This document shows, in pieces, positions 49,601-56,289 of a DNA stretch of 64,000 bases. This DNA is from Bactericera cockerelli. Taxonomy: Eukaryota; Arthropoda; Insecta; Hemiptera; Triozidae. The position numbers and the translations under genes were made by a program. Under the pieces are notes generated by a model. The model ran no database searches. It saw nothing but the letters and a program-made list of their open reading frames with translations, and was not told where the DNA came from. The number at the start of each line of letters is the position of its first letter. The first letter of the stretch is position 1. The DNA is taken from assembly GCA_024516035.1 (NCBI GenBank), contig CM044957.1:19553031-19617030 (forward strand), in the 5' to 3' direction.

Positions 49601-52600
49601 TTAAGTTGTAAAATTATTATATACTACAAGCTAAAATATAAAATAACATTAAAACGAAGATAAGGAATGGCAATTCTCCATAAGTGATAGTTTCGTATTG
49701 AGCGCACCATACCAAATATCATGGATAGGGCACGGTCTTCTCGTTTTAATCCAAATTAAAAAAAATTGCCCTATGATACATAATACAAATAATACATAAC
49801 ATATCTAATATGTGTACGTATAGGTAATATTTGTGTCAACTGCTGGGTAAAATTTCGTGAGATGGGGTCTGAACAATATTCATATGTACATAAATTTTTC
49901 CTCTTTATTATTCAATAAAGCATCACATTTTTTTCATTTTATTTTTTTTTTTCAAGTAATAATAATAATAATGCTTTTTCTTTGTGTTATTATGTCACAA
50001 TGTTAGTGGGTAGCGCAGAATCATAGGACTTTACCACTTTAATTCACAATATTTTGTATTTTTTTTGCCTATGATTCTGCCACTGGTCGCTGCTTCACAT
50101 CAAAGTATCTACTCATTTTTTCCTCACGAGGTATAAGTGGACCCCGATATATGTACATAATTATTTCCTCTCTAAATTTTCCTCTGTAAATTATTAAATA
50201 AAGCATCACATTTTTTATTTTTTCGTGTAGATTCTACAGAAGCAAGTAGAGTGAACTCACACTTTGAAGTACTGGTCGCTCTTGTCGCCTCGCATGAGGT
50301 GCTGGAACATGTACTCGTCTGACTTGTCCACCAGACACTTGAAGAGCAGGATGACGGGGGCGAAGTACATGGACTTGCGGTGGCTGAACATGAGACGCGC
50401 TGAGCCGTTCGTCACGAAGTGGAGCACGTTGTTCTGGGAAGCAAATAAAATAATATTGAATGAGGACAATAATAAAACAAGAGAGAAACAAATTGATAGT
50501 GGAGTGAAGTGGAGTACGTTGTTCTGGGAAGCAAATTAATGAGAATTACATAAAATAATATTGAATGAGGACAGTAATAAAACAAGAGAGAAACAAATTG
50601 ATAGTGGAGTGAAGTGGAGCACGTTGTTCTGGGAAGCAAATGAGAATTACGTAAAATAATATTGAATGAGGACAATAATTAAAACAAGAGAGAAACAAAT
50701 AGATAGTGGAGTGAAGTGGAGCACGTTGTTCTGGGAAGCAAATGAGAATTACGTAAAATAATATTGAATGAGGACAATAATAAAACAAGAGAGAAACAAA
50801 TTGATAGTGGAGTGAAGTGGAGTACGTTGTTCTGGGAAGCAAATAAAATAATATTGAATGAGGACAATAATAAAACAAGAGAGAAACAAATTGATAGTGG
50901 AGTGAAGTGGAGCACGTTGTTCTGGGAAGCAAATGAGAATTACGTAAAATAATATTGAATGAGGACAGTAATAAAACAAGAGAGAAACAAATTGATAATA
51001 TATTTAAAAAGTTAAAAGCTAAAAAGTTATCATATTTGTGTTAATCACTTTCGTGATATCACAACTACTCAAACTCGCTTTACTAAATCTACGCTGAAAC
51101 CGGGACTTGAACCACCGACCTCCAGGTTACTAGTCCACTGCCTTATCGATCAAGCTACTGAGGTCGGTAATGACATAAAATAATATTGAATGAAGAGAAG
51201 ACAATAATAAAACAAGAGAGAAACAAATTGATAATATATTTAAAACACATACTATAGCGGCTGTCTACCTTTGGTTGATTGCTAATACACAGCAAAAATA
51301 CATCAATCCAGAAGATATTAACTTTCTTAATGTTGGAGGTTTTTCTATTTTTTTCATTTCAGTTTCAATTACACTCCATATATGTGGTGAGAGAGAATAT
51401 AGGAATCAAAATTGAACAATATTAAATCTGTAAATGAAGATTAAAATTTAATAATAAATAAAGTGAAATGCCATGCGTAATGCCGGGTCCACACTAAGCG
51501 AACATTGTTAGCGAACAATGTTCGCTAACAATTTCAAACAAGTCGTAAAAACATTTTCTAATGCCGGGTCCACACTAAGCGAACATTGTTAGCTAACAAT
51601 GTTCGCGAACAATGTTATTTCAAACAAGTCGTAAAAACATTTTCTAATGCCGGGTCCACACTGCGCACATTGTTAGCTAACAACGTTCGCTTAGTATGGA
51701 CCCGGCATAACAGTCACGAATATTCTAGTTTTAGAGAGAATTTAAAATAATTTATTGAAAAGAAACACTAAAAACCAGTATATGAAGTGAGCAATGTTTT
51801 CATTGTTGGGTTAACTATTTATATTGTTAAGGCCCTAGTGCAAAAACAAAGGCTATTCGGAGTATGTTATCTAGTTATCCTTTAAGCCTAATGTAGAAAT
51901 TCACTGATTCTTCCAGTACATATGGTGCTAATCAAGTTAAGAGTTTAAAATTTAAGTACTATTTTCACACTGGTAAAAATTTGTTTGCTTTTAATATTAC
52001 GACCTTTCTGATTGGTTTGTTCAAAAACGAAGAGAAGACATTATGGCCGCAAACGAGATTTTAGAATCAGCTGATGTAATTATAATTTGTTGGTCCATGC
52101 AACATTAAATAATAATGGATTAACCAATGCCTCATTAGCGAGTGAACCACAAAAATTCAAATTTTCACTGCTTTGGTCAAAAAGTTGAGGTAAACAAAGC
52201 TGACTAAAATTTCTGTCCCTTACAAACCCTTCCCTTACCTTCTAGAATAATAACTAATAGGTATTGTATGATAAAAAAATGTCAAAAATACACCGGTTTT
52301 ATAAACTTTTAAATAGAACACCGATTTTAACTACCCTTGGTCCCAATTCGTTAATAAAATCGGGGTTCTACTGTACGTATACATGATATTGGCCTATTGC
52401 GCTAATCCATGTTACACCAATGCATGGCACTGCCCGCTACACCACTGCACTCACCGTGGCGGACTCGTCTGGCTTCACAGAGCGGACATACACCCCGAGG
52501 TCGGAGAAGAGCAGACCCCTGTCCTTCCAGCCGTTGCGTCGGATGGCGATGGGATGGTTCCGCCGGGTGTTGATGAGGAGGCGGATGAGCTTCTCATGGC

Positions 52601-54902
52601 CCCCCACTATGAAGTAGCCCCCCCACTCATCCGCGTGCTCCCCCCTCTGAATCAACTGGGGCGGGGGTTAGGTTCCGCAGGTTACACCTCTTGGACTGGA
52701 AGTGGAGTAGAATAGAACACAAATTAGAATAGAAGAGAATATAATAAAAAAAAACATAAAAGAAGGAAAAAAAAAGCACAACTAATTGAAGAAGAAAAAC
52801 GTGGAGCAAAACATTTTGTGATATAATAAGAAAATAATAACAAAACAAAGTATAGAATAGACTACATTTGAAAACTACACAAAAAGGAATCATAATATGA
52901 TGGAAAATATCAAATGTGAATAATTCTGTTAGCCGACTAAAAAATAATCCGCGTTTGGTGCATCATGGGTACACTCCATCCCCTCTCCCTTATCTCACTC
53001 CCATTACCTTGCTCACTCACTCATATTACCTTGTCTCACTCCCATCACCTTGTCTCACTTCCCGATCACCCATTACTGTCTCACTCCCATTACCTTACCT
53101 GTCTCACTCCATTACCTTCTCACACCATCCTATTACCATTTCTTGTCTCACTCCCATTACCTTGTCTCATCCCATTACTTTCTCACTCCCATTACCTTGC
53201 CTCACCCATTACCTTGTCTCACTCCCATTACCTTGTCTCACTCCCATTACCTTGTTACTCCATTACCTTGTCTCACTCCCATTACCTTGTCTCACACCCA
53301 TTACCTTGTCTCACTACCATTAGTTTACCTTGTCTCACTCCCATTACCTTTCCGTATTTTTCTTTCTAACCAAAATTAACCAAACGGGAATAAAATGAAC
53401 CAAACTGGAAGCAAGTCATTTTTCTTTTGGAAGAGGAAAAATTTCCACTTCCAAAGTTAACCAAAGTGGAAGTAGAAAATTCTTGCTTCCAGTTCTTTTA
53501 TAGGTTAAGTCCATTGTTTATCTTTAAAAGTAACCAAACGCATTTTTCTTTCACGAATGACCTTGGAATAAAATGGAAATATTTGGAAAAAACCTAACCT
53601 GGAATTTTTTTTTTGGTTAGAAAGAAAAATACAGCTCTTGTCTCACTCCCATTACCTTGTCTCACTCCCATTACCTTCTCCCACTCCCATTACCTTCTCC
53701 CACTCCCATTACCTTGAGCATGATGGGTATGCGTCCCACCTCCTTGTGAACGTAGCCCCGGGCTTGCCATCATAGCTCCACCCCACCCTCACATTGAGGC
53801 CGCCGCTGTACGCACTCTTGGTCTGTCTAGCCTCGCTGGGGTACAACAGACCGGATGAGAACCCGACGGGACCCGAAGGCACACGAGGCTCGCTTATTGT
53901 GGCTTTCTGAGAATCGGAGGGAAGAGATGTGAAAAGTATGTGAGAATAAAATGGAAGGAAACTAAAATAAAATAAAAAAAACCCGCGAGAATAATTATAA
54001 AACAAATGGGTTTATTCATTTATCATTACCGAATCTAACATTAAATCTCCTACGATTACACGAAATGTGCTACTTATGCTGTGGCGTATAATATACTGGT
54101 AACGCGCGAACTATTTCGATTGACTTGGCGGTCGGAGCGCTGCCGCGCTCCTTAATTATAAATGCGAAACTCACAACCCCAATCACTCACTCACCCATTC
54201 ATGTTTGTTTTTCCGTACTGGTGCGTAGGTTTGTTTCTAGTTTGGGCAATAAAAAGGATTTTTTAATATAACGCCAGCCGCGGGAAAAAAACATCCACAA
54301 TACTTTCTGGTAAAGACCGCAGCGAAGCACGGGTTAAACAGCTCGTAGATTATGTAAGTGCCCTAACGCCTGCAGATTGAAAGGGATTAAATTGGCAGCT
54401 TGATTAAAAAGTGGCCCAACTGATATTATTAAAAATGGGGTGTAAAATGAACTAGCTCACTACATAATTATTCAGGTAAAGATTTTTTTTAAATTTATTT
54501 ATTTAATAACAGGAAACAATATACAAAGGTATTTTTCCTAAGCTAAAGCTTCAGAGATGTTTTGAATAAGAAAAAAATATCAAATTGAAGTCTTCAGTTC
54601 GCGGAACTAGAAGTGAAGAGGTAACTTCTCTGCATTTTGAACCAAAGGTTCGAATCCAGGTAAAGGCGGAATTTTCGGACGAATGACATGGCTGTAATAT
54701 TAAGTTAGGTATAAGTTAATCTTGGAAAAAGTAGTTTAGCAAGAACACATGATTCAAGAAAGACTTACAAGTAATTCCAATTTGAGAGACTTGCCATAGA
54801 TCTCAAACTCAAGGGGGCAATATCCTTCACTGCCAGGTCAAGTCCTTCATCCAGCATGAAGTCAAAGGAAGCGATGTGCGGCTCCCCCAGACTGAGGAGA
54901 AA
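25211..54902 (-). CDS. Polr1B: DNA-directed RNA polymerase I second-largest subunit (RPA135/RPA2), all but ~30 N-terminal residues
   Basis: Twenty-one exons, listed in gene order (high to low coordinate): 54769-54902, 53713-53906, 52455-52695, 50261-50433, 46301-46447, 40838-41000, 40478-40571, 39543-39659, 38547-38749, 37407-37616, 36147-36347, 35152-35259, 34512-34688, 33679-33780, 32892-33004, 31509-31656, 29497-29653, 28967-29092, 28448-28575, 25835-25999, 25211-25450. All junction phases agree. Pol I-specific matches include [14 protein letters not shown] and [27 protein letters not shown], the active-site [47 protein letters not shown], and a C-terminal zinc site CRSC...CRQC. Total ~1113 residues against ~1135 in human. 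The enzyme transcribes pre-rRNA in the nucleolus. The first three exons listed each need a one-base correction at a C/G run. The initiator exon was not found in 54903-56289. The last exon can end at TAG (25211-25213) or splice at GTGAGA (25222-25227). Confidence 0.92.
25585..25860 (-). repeat. 35-bp duplication of the Polr1B exon 20 donor, one copy split by a LINE tail
   Basis: A 35-bp unit (25 coding bases encoding FNSSDKSK and the donor GTAAGCTAC) is present at 25826-25860 (the functional exon end), again perfectly at 25791-25825, and a third time around 25590-25625. The third copy is separated from its neighbour by a retroelement 3' end (25626-25785) whose insertion left GGTGG-like sequence on both sides. 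Confidence 0.9.
25626..25785 (+). mobile_element. LINE 3' end inserted in the Polr1B donor duplication
   Basis: Same family as 9817-9998 (GGAAGAGATTGCCAAAGGCA.., TTAATAAAGTGTAAATAAAT). Flanking GGTGG on both sides suggests the target duplication. Confidence 0.6.
26001..28283. other. Polr1B intron 19 region, mostly unassigned
   Basis: AT-rich sequence with an (AAT)n run (26461-26482), a reverse tRNA-like SINE head (26605-26680), and the hairpin MITE at 27614. No coding sequence was recognised. Confidence 0.45.
27614..27714. mobile_element. ~100-bp hairpin MITE
   Basis: GGCGGCATGCAGTCATATCC..GACATTGAAGGAAC pairs with GTTCCTTCAATGTC..GATCTGACTGCGTGCCG. A decayed relative (GGCGGGACGCAGTCATATAT, GTCAAGGAACC) lies at 27310-27355. 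Confidence 0.75.
28284..28407. mobile_element. 124-bp TTAA-flanked MITE (piggyBac-type)
   Basis: Begins TTAACACATAGACGACCGG and ends CCGGTCGTCTAAGTGTTAA, with the TTAA target on both sides. The centre is a further palindrome (TGTACCACCGGTGGTACA). No coding sequence. Confidence 0.88.
28600..28665 (-). repeat. Decayed tandem copy of the start of Polr1B exon 19 and its acceptor
   Basis: Plus-strand CTGCCATCCAGACCACTGTA and the following CAGTGCCGTA.CAGTTATACCC repeat, with scattered changes, the first ~45 coding bases of the exon at 28448-28575 together with its acceptor region, about 85 bp upstream in the intron. The copied acceptor has lost its AG context (CTGGT for CCAGG), so it is no longer usable. 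Confidence 0.82.
29783..29949 (-). mobile_element. SINE family B, head-less reverse copy
   Basis: GATGAGTGTTTCACAGCCGT to GGTGCTGGGTCAACACGAGC; the tRNA head is absent. Confidence 0.8.
30511..31544 (-). repeat. 47-bp x 22 minisatellite spanning the Polr1B exon 16 splice donor
   Basis: Twenty-two almost identical 47-bp units, each being the last 36 coding bases of the exon 31509-31656 (codons [12 protein letters not shown]) plus 11 intron bases GTGAGTCCATC. Only isolated substitutions are seen (31063, 31276). A shorter echo of the donor lies at 30468-30490. Forty-seven is not a multiple of three: using the second donor shifts the frame, and reading through meets TGA within it. Confidence 0.97.
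31664..31791 (-). mobile_element. tRNA-derived SINE, family C (copy 4)
   Basis: Diverged copy with internal deletions, eight bases outside the Polr1B acceptor at 31657. Confidence 0.75.
31945..32580 (+). mobile_element. ~640-bp dispersed element with ACTTTCCT...AAGGAAAG ends (copy 2)
   Basis: The best-preserved copy: ACTTTCCTTATCCTATAATAAGGAAAGT at the left, GATAAGGAAAGTCGTGTGATG at the right, with GGCCGCAATTTACCGGTATT inside. It sits in the Polr1B intron 31657-32891. Confidence 0.75.
32590..32846 (-). mobile_element. SINE family D, reverse copy
   Basis: GTAATTCCGCCACTGGTCG, AGCAGCTATTCATTTTTCTTC and GATCGAAGCCAGGTCACCATG mark tail to head. Confidence 0.72.
33834..33932 (-). mobile_element. 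tRNA-derived SINE, family C (copy 5, decayed)
   Basis: Keeps ACTCAAACTCGTTTTACTA and CGAGCTACTCAGGTCGG but lacks the body's outer end. Confidence 0.65.
34707..34830 (-). mobile_element. Retroelement 3' fragment (TATAAGTA...GACTGTCAGCGCAAGACAGG)
   Basis: Near-identical in reverse complement to 10325-10435, including GTCCCATTATGCCAACAGTT and TAACAAAGCAC. The (TATAAG)n end is the likely 3' tail. Confidence 0.6.
35464..35575. repeat. Degenerate ~24-bp tandem repeat related to 37638-37768
   Basis: Five diverged units containing TTAGGAAAC.(A/T)ACATGTAGG, sharing the core ACATGTAGGTTTA with the 21-bp array 2 kb away in the same gene. Confidence 0.75.
35693..35833 (-). mobile_element. tRNA-derived SINE, family C (copy 6)
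   Basis: Keeps the body start CATATTTGTGATAATCACTT and the head end CAAGCTACTGAGGTC. Confidence 0.78.
37205..37400. repeat. ~100-bp tandem duplication beside a Polr1B donor
   Basis: Two copies of a segment running from CCTTCAACCAA through AATTCAACTAATGTCATGAA, a homopolymer, then TACATCGAACC and CTCCAGCGCA. The second copy stops six bases before the donor at 37406. Exon sequence is not included. Confidence 0.8.
37638..37768. repeat. 21-bp x 6 repeat next to a Polr1B acceptor
   Basis: Units of TACATGTAGGGTTAAGAAATA begin about 20 bases outside the acceptor of exon 37407-37616 (intron side). No exon bases are included. A related but older set of ~24-bp units (GGAAACATACATGTAGGTTT) is at 35464-35575 in the intron two exons further on. 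Confidence 0.9.
37945..38265 (-). pseudogene. Jockey-type LINE ORF2 C-terminal remnant, frameshifted
   Basis: The minus strand encodes [20 protein letters not shown] followed by [11 protein letters not shown], the cysteine pattern CxxC...HxxCxC that closes ORF2 after the RNase H region in Jockey-like elements. The coding sequence continues upstream as LTG and NRP in different frames, with at least one frameshift and one stop between 38150 and 38230, so this copy is dead. It sits in a Polr1B intron just before a SINE beginning near 38265. Confidence 0.6.
38265..38480 (+). mobile_element. SINE family D copy with complete tRNA-like head
   Basis: GTGGCCGAGTGAAATAGCGC (A box), TGACCTGGGTTCAGTCCCCA (B box), then TCGTGAGGAAAAATAAGTAA and GAGCAGCGACCAGTGGAGGA. 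The GTGGCCGAGTGG-like start suggests a class II (Leu/Ser) tRNA origin. Confidence 0.78.
39165..39360 (+). repeat. Dispersed repeat, copy of the 121-370 family
   Basis: Shares GTACCGTTCACGAGATATAAGC, GGTCAGGCGCATGGTCTCTATG and ATCCGTTGAGTAGTTTCTGA with 121-370. It lies in a Polr1B intron. Confidence 0.6.
39757..39960 (+). mobile_element. tRNA-derived SINE, family A (diverged copy)
   Basis: GTCCCAGCGGTCAAGACGGC head, GAGTTCGAAACCCAGCCGGG B box, and the family body ending GGGCAGTATAAAGACC. Confidence 0.82.
40598..40640. repeat. A(43) tract next to a Polr1B acceptor
   Basis: On the Polr1B strand this is a run of 43 T, ending 26 bases before the acceptor of exon 40478-40571, in the position of a polypyrimidine tract. 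Confidence 0.95.
41110..41405 (+). mobile_element. tRNA-Gly-like SINE, family B (full copy)
   Basis: The head GCGATTAGCTCAGTGGTTAA.. with CTCGCTTGCCATGCGGAGG and GGGTTCGATCCCCC resembles tRNA-Gly(GCC). The ~230-bp body includes GGGATACCTTCCGGTACGCT, TATTGTGTCACTTCTCGCCC and CTGTGAAACACTCATCTTTA. Copies: 44985-45253 (+), 4919-5176 (-), 45590-45770 (-), 29783-29949 (-), and a fragment at 28757-28815 (-). Confidence 0.87.
41765..42196 (-). pseudogene. Retroelement-derived C-terminal domain with PD-(D/E)xK-like motif
   Basis: A 143-codon open frame. The pattern KPDLLIHD, then LIEVGIT, then [14 protein letters not shown], then [14 protein letters not shown] has the form of the C-terminal restriction-like nuclease region found in many animal reverse-transcriptase proteins: PD, a strand ending in E-V, and a downstream helix. 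No reverse-transcriptase region precedes it, so it is a 5'-truncated element copy rather than a host gene. It lies in the large Polr1B intron 41001-46300, on the same strand as Polr1B. The element class cannot be named from this piece alone. Confidence 0.55.
42887..42907. repeat. C(21) homopolymer
   Basis: Twenty-one consecutive C in the large Polr1B intron, an unusual tract in such AT-rich DNA. Confidence 0.95.
43596..44578 (+). CDS. Small basic CPLC-motif protein, 107 aa, nested antisense in a Polr1B intron
   Basis: Two exons, 43596-43834 and 44494-44578, join in phase across a GTAATG donor and a TTTCTAG acceptor. An in-frame TGA lies upstream of the ATG, supporting this start, and AATAAA at 44611 lies 33 bases after the TAA stop. 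The product is strongly basic at its N-terminus (RKQRQGKR), has a charged helical stretch likely to form a coiled coil at about residues 44-85 ([19 protein letters not shown]), and ends with a single CPLC pair, a half zinc-knuckle, before a short tail [11 protein letters not shown] do not recognise the family. GC-rich codon use like the DOCK and Polr1B exons, the normal intron and the poly(A) signal argue for a real gene. It sits in the Polr1B intron 41001-46300, transcribed the opposite way, so the two transcripts would be antisense before splicing. Confidence 0.72.
43929..43995 (-). mobile_element. SINE family A tail fragment
   Basis: TTATACTGCCGAGGTAAGAC and AAGTCCCTTTACTCCAGCAG are the reverse of the family A body. 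It lies in the intron of the small nested gene, next to a (GAATA)n microsatellite (43886-43924). Confidence 0.65.
44611..44616 (+). promoter_or_regulatory. Poly(A) signal of the nested gene
   Basis: Canonical AATAAA 33 bases after the TAA stop of the 107-residue gene, followed by a GT-containing stretch (ATATTGTAAC). Confidence 0.6.
44985..45253 (+). mobile_element. SINE family B, truncated in the head, with long A tail
   Basis: Starts within the B box (GGGTTCGAACCCCCGCGCCG) and ends in a 23-base A tract. Confidence 0.85.
45590..45770 (-). mobile_element. SINE family B, 3'-truncated reverse copy
   Basis: GGGATAAGTGACACAATACT and GCACCGGAAGGTATCCCTTA body, with GATACGAACCCGGGA and CACTGAGCTAATCATG head. 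Confidence 0.8.
46421..48283 (-). repeat. 69-bp x 27 minisatellite spanning the Polr1B exon 5 splice acceptor, block 1
   Basis: Units start at 46421 + 69n. On the minus strand each unit has intron bases ending CCCACAG and then the first exon bases ATGTCTGCTAGCCATGATG.. The functional acceptor (after 46447) is in the unit nearest the exon. Four variant endings (ttgaat, ctgaat, agaat, acgataat) and two single-base sites make unit types that can be ordered. Sixty-nine is 23 codons, and the block is open in the frame of the exon, forming one 659-codon frame that ends in genuine Polr1B sequence. Confidence 0.97.
48403..49368 (-). repeat. 69-bp x 14 minisatellite, block 2 (higher-order copy)
   Basis: Fourteen units of the same 69-bp repeat, separated from block 1 by a ~110-bp unique spacer. 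Unit variants 2-8 and 9-14 run in the same order as units 9-14 and 15-27 of block 1, with some missing, and a second copy of the spacer (49369-49474, starting CTCACTACCTAGAACCATAT) follows. A ~1.1-kb segment of array plus spacer was therefore duplicated as one piece. Confidence 0.93.
49966..50143 (-). mobile_element. SINE family D, reverse, head-less copy
   Basis: GATTCTGCCACTGGTCGCTG and CCTCACGAGGTATAAGTGGA with the tail TAGCGCAGAATCATAGGACT. Confidence 0.75.
50416..51000 (-). repeat. ~90-105-bp x 6 repeat spanning the Polr1B exon 4 splice acceptor
   Basis: Copies of GAAGTGGAG(C/T)ACGTTGTTCT begin at 50416, 50506, 50611, 50713, 50814 and 50906. The first is the real exon start (minus strand acceptor TTCCCAG then AACAACGTGCTCCACTTC); each other copy carries the same acceptor and 18 coding bases, followed by AT-rich intron. 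A SINE (51025-51169) interrupts the intron end of the array, whose remainder continues to about 51245. Confidence 0.95.
51025..51169 (-). mobile_element. tRNA-derived SINE, family C (copy 7)
   Basis: Nearly identical to copy 1, inserted at the intron end of the exon 4 acceptor array. Confidence 0.87.
51480..51708. mobile_element. Inverted-repeat element with internal ~85-bp tandem units
   Basis: Left end ATGCCGGGTCCACACTAAGC, right end GCTTAGTATGGACCCGGCAT. The left end with its AACATTGTTAGC palindromes recurs at 51560 and 51647, so the element contains two and a half tandem copies of its own terminus. Confidence 0.82.
52978..53712 (-). repeat. 19-bp satellite ending at the Polr1B exon 2 donor, interrupted by a MITE
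   Basis: Degenerate 19-bp units CTCACTCCCATTACCTTGT fill 52978-53352 and 53633-53712. Read on the minus strand the unit contains CAAGGTAATGGGAGTGAG: the last four coding bases of the exon 53713-53906 plus its donor GTAATG. The exon-proximal unit is the functional donor. A 279-bp inverted-repeat element occupies 53354-53632. Confidence 0.9.
53354..53632. mobile_element. 279-bp MITE inserted in the 19-bp satellite
   Basis: GTATTTTTCTTTCTAACCAA at the left end and TTGGTTAGAAAGAAAAATAC at the right are perfect inverted repeats. The interior has several TTAACCAAA/TTTGGTTA-like copies. Satellite units continue on both sides. Confidence 0.85.
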
Positions 54903-54915
54903 CTGAAATACATAA

Positions 54916-55229
54916 AGCGGTTTTTTTTTTAATTGAACGAAAAGCCTGAACGAGACCGAACAGTCAGCTCTGGTCAACCAAAATTTGAAGAATAAAAAAA
55001 AGTGATTTTTGAAACTCTGGTTTGTTTACATTAAATATAAGGGTGTTTCTTTACATTTTGCATTTGAAATCATCCACTTCTTCTTCTACTTACCGAACCA
55101 AACACCATGACCGAACGAACGAGCCGGTCCACTCTGGTCAGGATTTTTCGGTCCGGTCAAATAAAAAAAAGTGAATTTCAGTGACCATGTCAGCTTCGGT
55201 TCGCTTCGTTCAAATAAAAAAAAACCGCT
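54916..55229. mobile_element. ~314-bp MITE with AGCGGTTTTTTTT inverted ends (copy 2, opposite orientation)
   Basis: The same element as 6732-7046 but inverted: the internal AAGAAGAAG stretch appears here as CTTCTTCTTC near 55078. It starts 12 bases upstream of the acceptor of the Polr1B exon at 54769-54902 and probably supplies part of that acceptor's pyrimidine-rich context. Confidence 0.85.
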
Positions 55230-55399
55230 TATAGATTGAACCACAGTGAGTGTACTAGTTGTTGTTGGCTACAGCTGGAGCGGGGAATGAAGGTCTCCAG
55301 CCAAATTTATTTCAAAATTGGCTCGTCCTGAACCACGTAATTGTATGTGCGATCAACCATCGATCGTGAGGACTTGAACTTTTTCGCCTAATTGTTGTG

Positions 55400-55610
55400 A
55401 TAATAATAATAATATCATCGCCTTATTAATACTGCCCGATGAAGACTATTAAAGTCCCATTATTCCAGCAGTAAGCCCAAGACATATTATTATGTGGTAA
55501 AAATCCCAAATGGGAGGATAACTTGTCATGTCCCGGCTGGGTTTCGAACCCACGACATCTGGACTCACTGGATTCACAGAGTGCCGCCTTTACCACTGAG
55601 CTACCGGGAC
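55400..55610 (-). mobile_element. tRNA-derived SINE, family A (full copy)
   Basis: Reverse-orientation copy of 10779-10984, nearly identical through head and body, with its (ATT)n tail at the low-coordinate end. Confidence 0.87.
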
Positions 55611-56289
55611 AGACGTGATGGTCTTGAACCGGGTCACAAATATTCCCAGCTCGTCTTTAACAACAGAAATTTTACTATCTGATACCTGAATGATTTTATG
55701 CGGGACTAACCATTCTTTCAGGCCTCTTGAAACCCTTAGAAATCAGTCAGCTACCTAGGTTGGATAGGTAAGTGTTTTGTTCCTGTTCTGTTAGACGTAC
55801 AAACCGTGGAAGAACCCATGGTTCTGTTCTTTCCCTGGGTACCTACCACACAGGTAAGTATTAGTAGAATATACTTTCGTGCTTGAAGGAAAGAAGTTTC
55901 CTCCGAGCAGATACAGGGTACTCATTTGAAAAAATATAGGTCATAGAAAATAATAAAGTTGACCCGACTAATTTGAAACTGGCTGCGGACTAAATTTGAC
56001 AACTACCAACTTTTTTCAGTTCTGAATTGGTTGATGATTCAAATGTTGCACAATTTCTTTAGCACCGTGCTTCTCATGAGGTTGTGAAAGTTTTTCGACA
56101 GATCTCTTCTTTTTTCAACGAGCACAAAAATGTTATCGCTTGTTTGAAAACAAGAACCAATTTTCATTTTCAATTTTTCAAGAAAGCAAAATGGAAATGG
56201 TCAATTTTATTTTTCACAAGAGAATTAAGGCGTAATTTGTAGTTGTCAAGGCATTTATCTGACAGAGTGGTGTTTATTTAAAAGTTACG

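Larger units (their letters stand above)
54903..56289. promoter_or_regulatory. Divergent intergenic region between Polr1B and CBP80
   Basis: This stretch separates the most N-terminal Polr1B exon recognised (acceptor at 54903-54904, minus strand) from the CBP80 ATG. It holds a 314-bp inverted-repeat element (54916-55229) and a minus-strand SINE (55400-55610). The remaining ~680 bp just before CBP80 (55611-56289) must contain the CBP80 promoter and 5' UTR and probably the missing Polr1B initiator exon, because only about 30 residues are lacking. I searched the minus strand by eye for a matching start and found none I could defend. No TATA box, initiator or DPE was convincing. Confidence 0.4.

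Noticed and set aside
52916..53379. Three overlapping Leu/Ser/Pro/His-rich frames of 109-135 codons
   Set aside because: They are three reading frames of the 19-bp CTCACTCCCATTACCTTGT satellite.
56034..56190. Minus-strand ATG frame as the missing Polr1B initiator exon
   Set aside because: The ~40 codons do not resemble the N-terminus of RNA polymerase I subunit 2 and end in a stop with no suitable donor.
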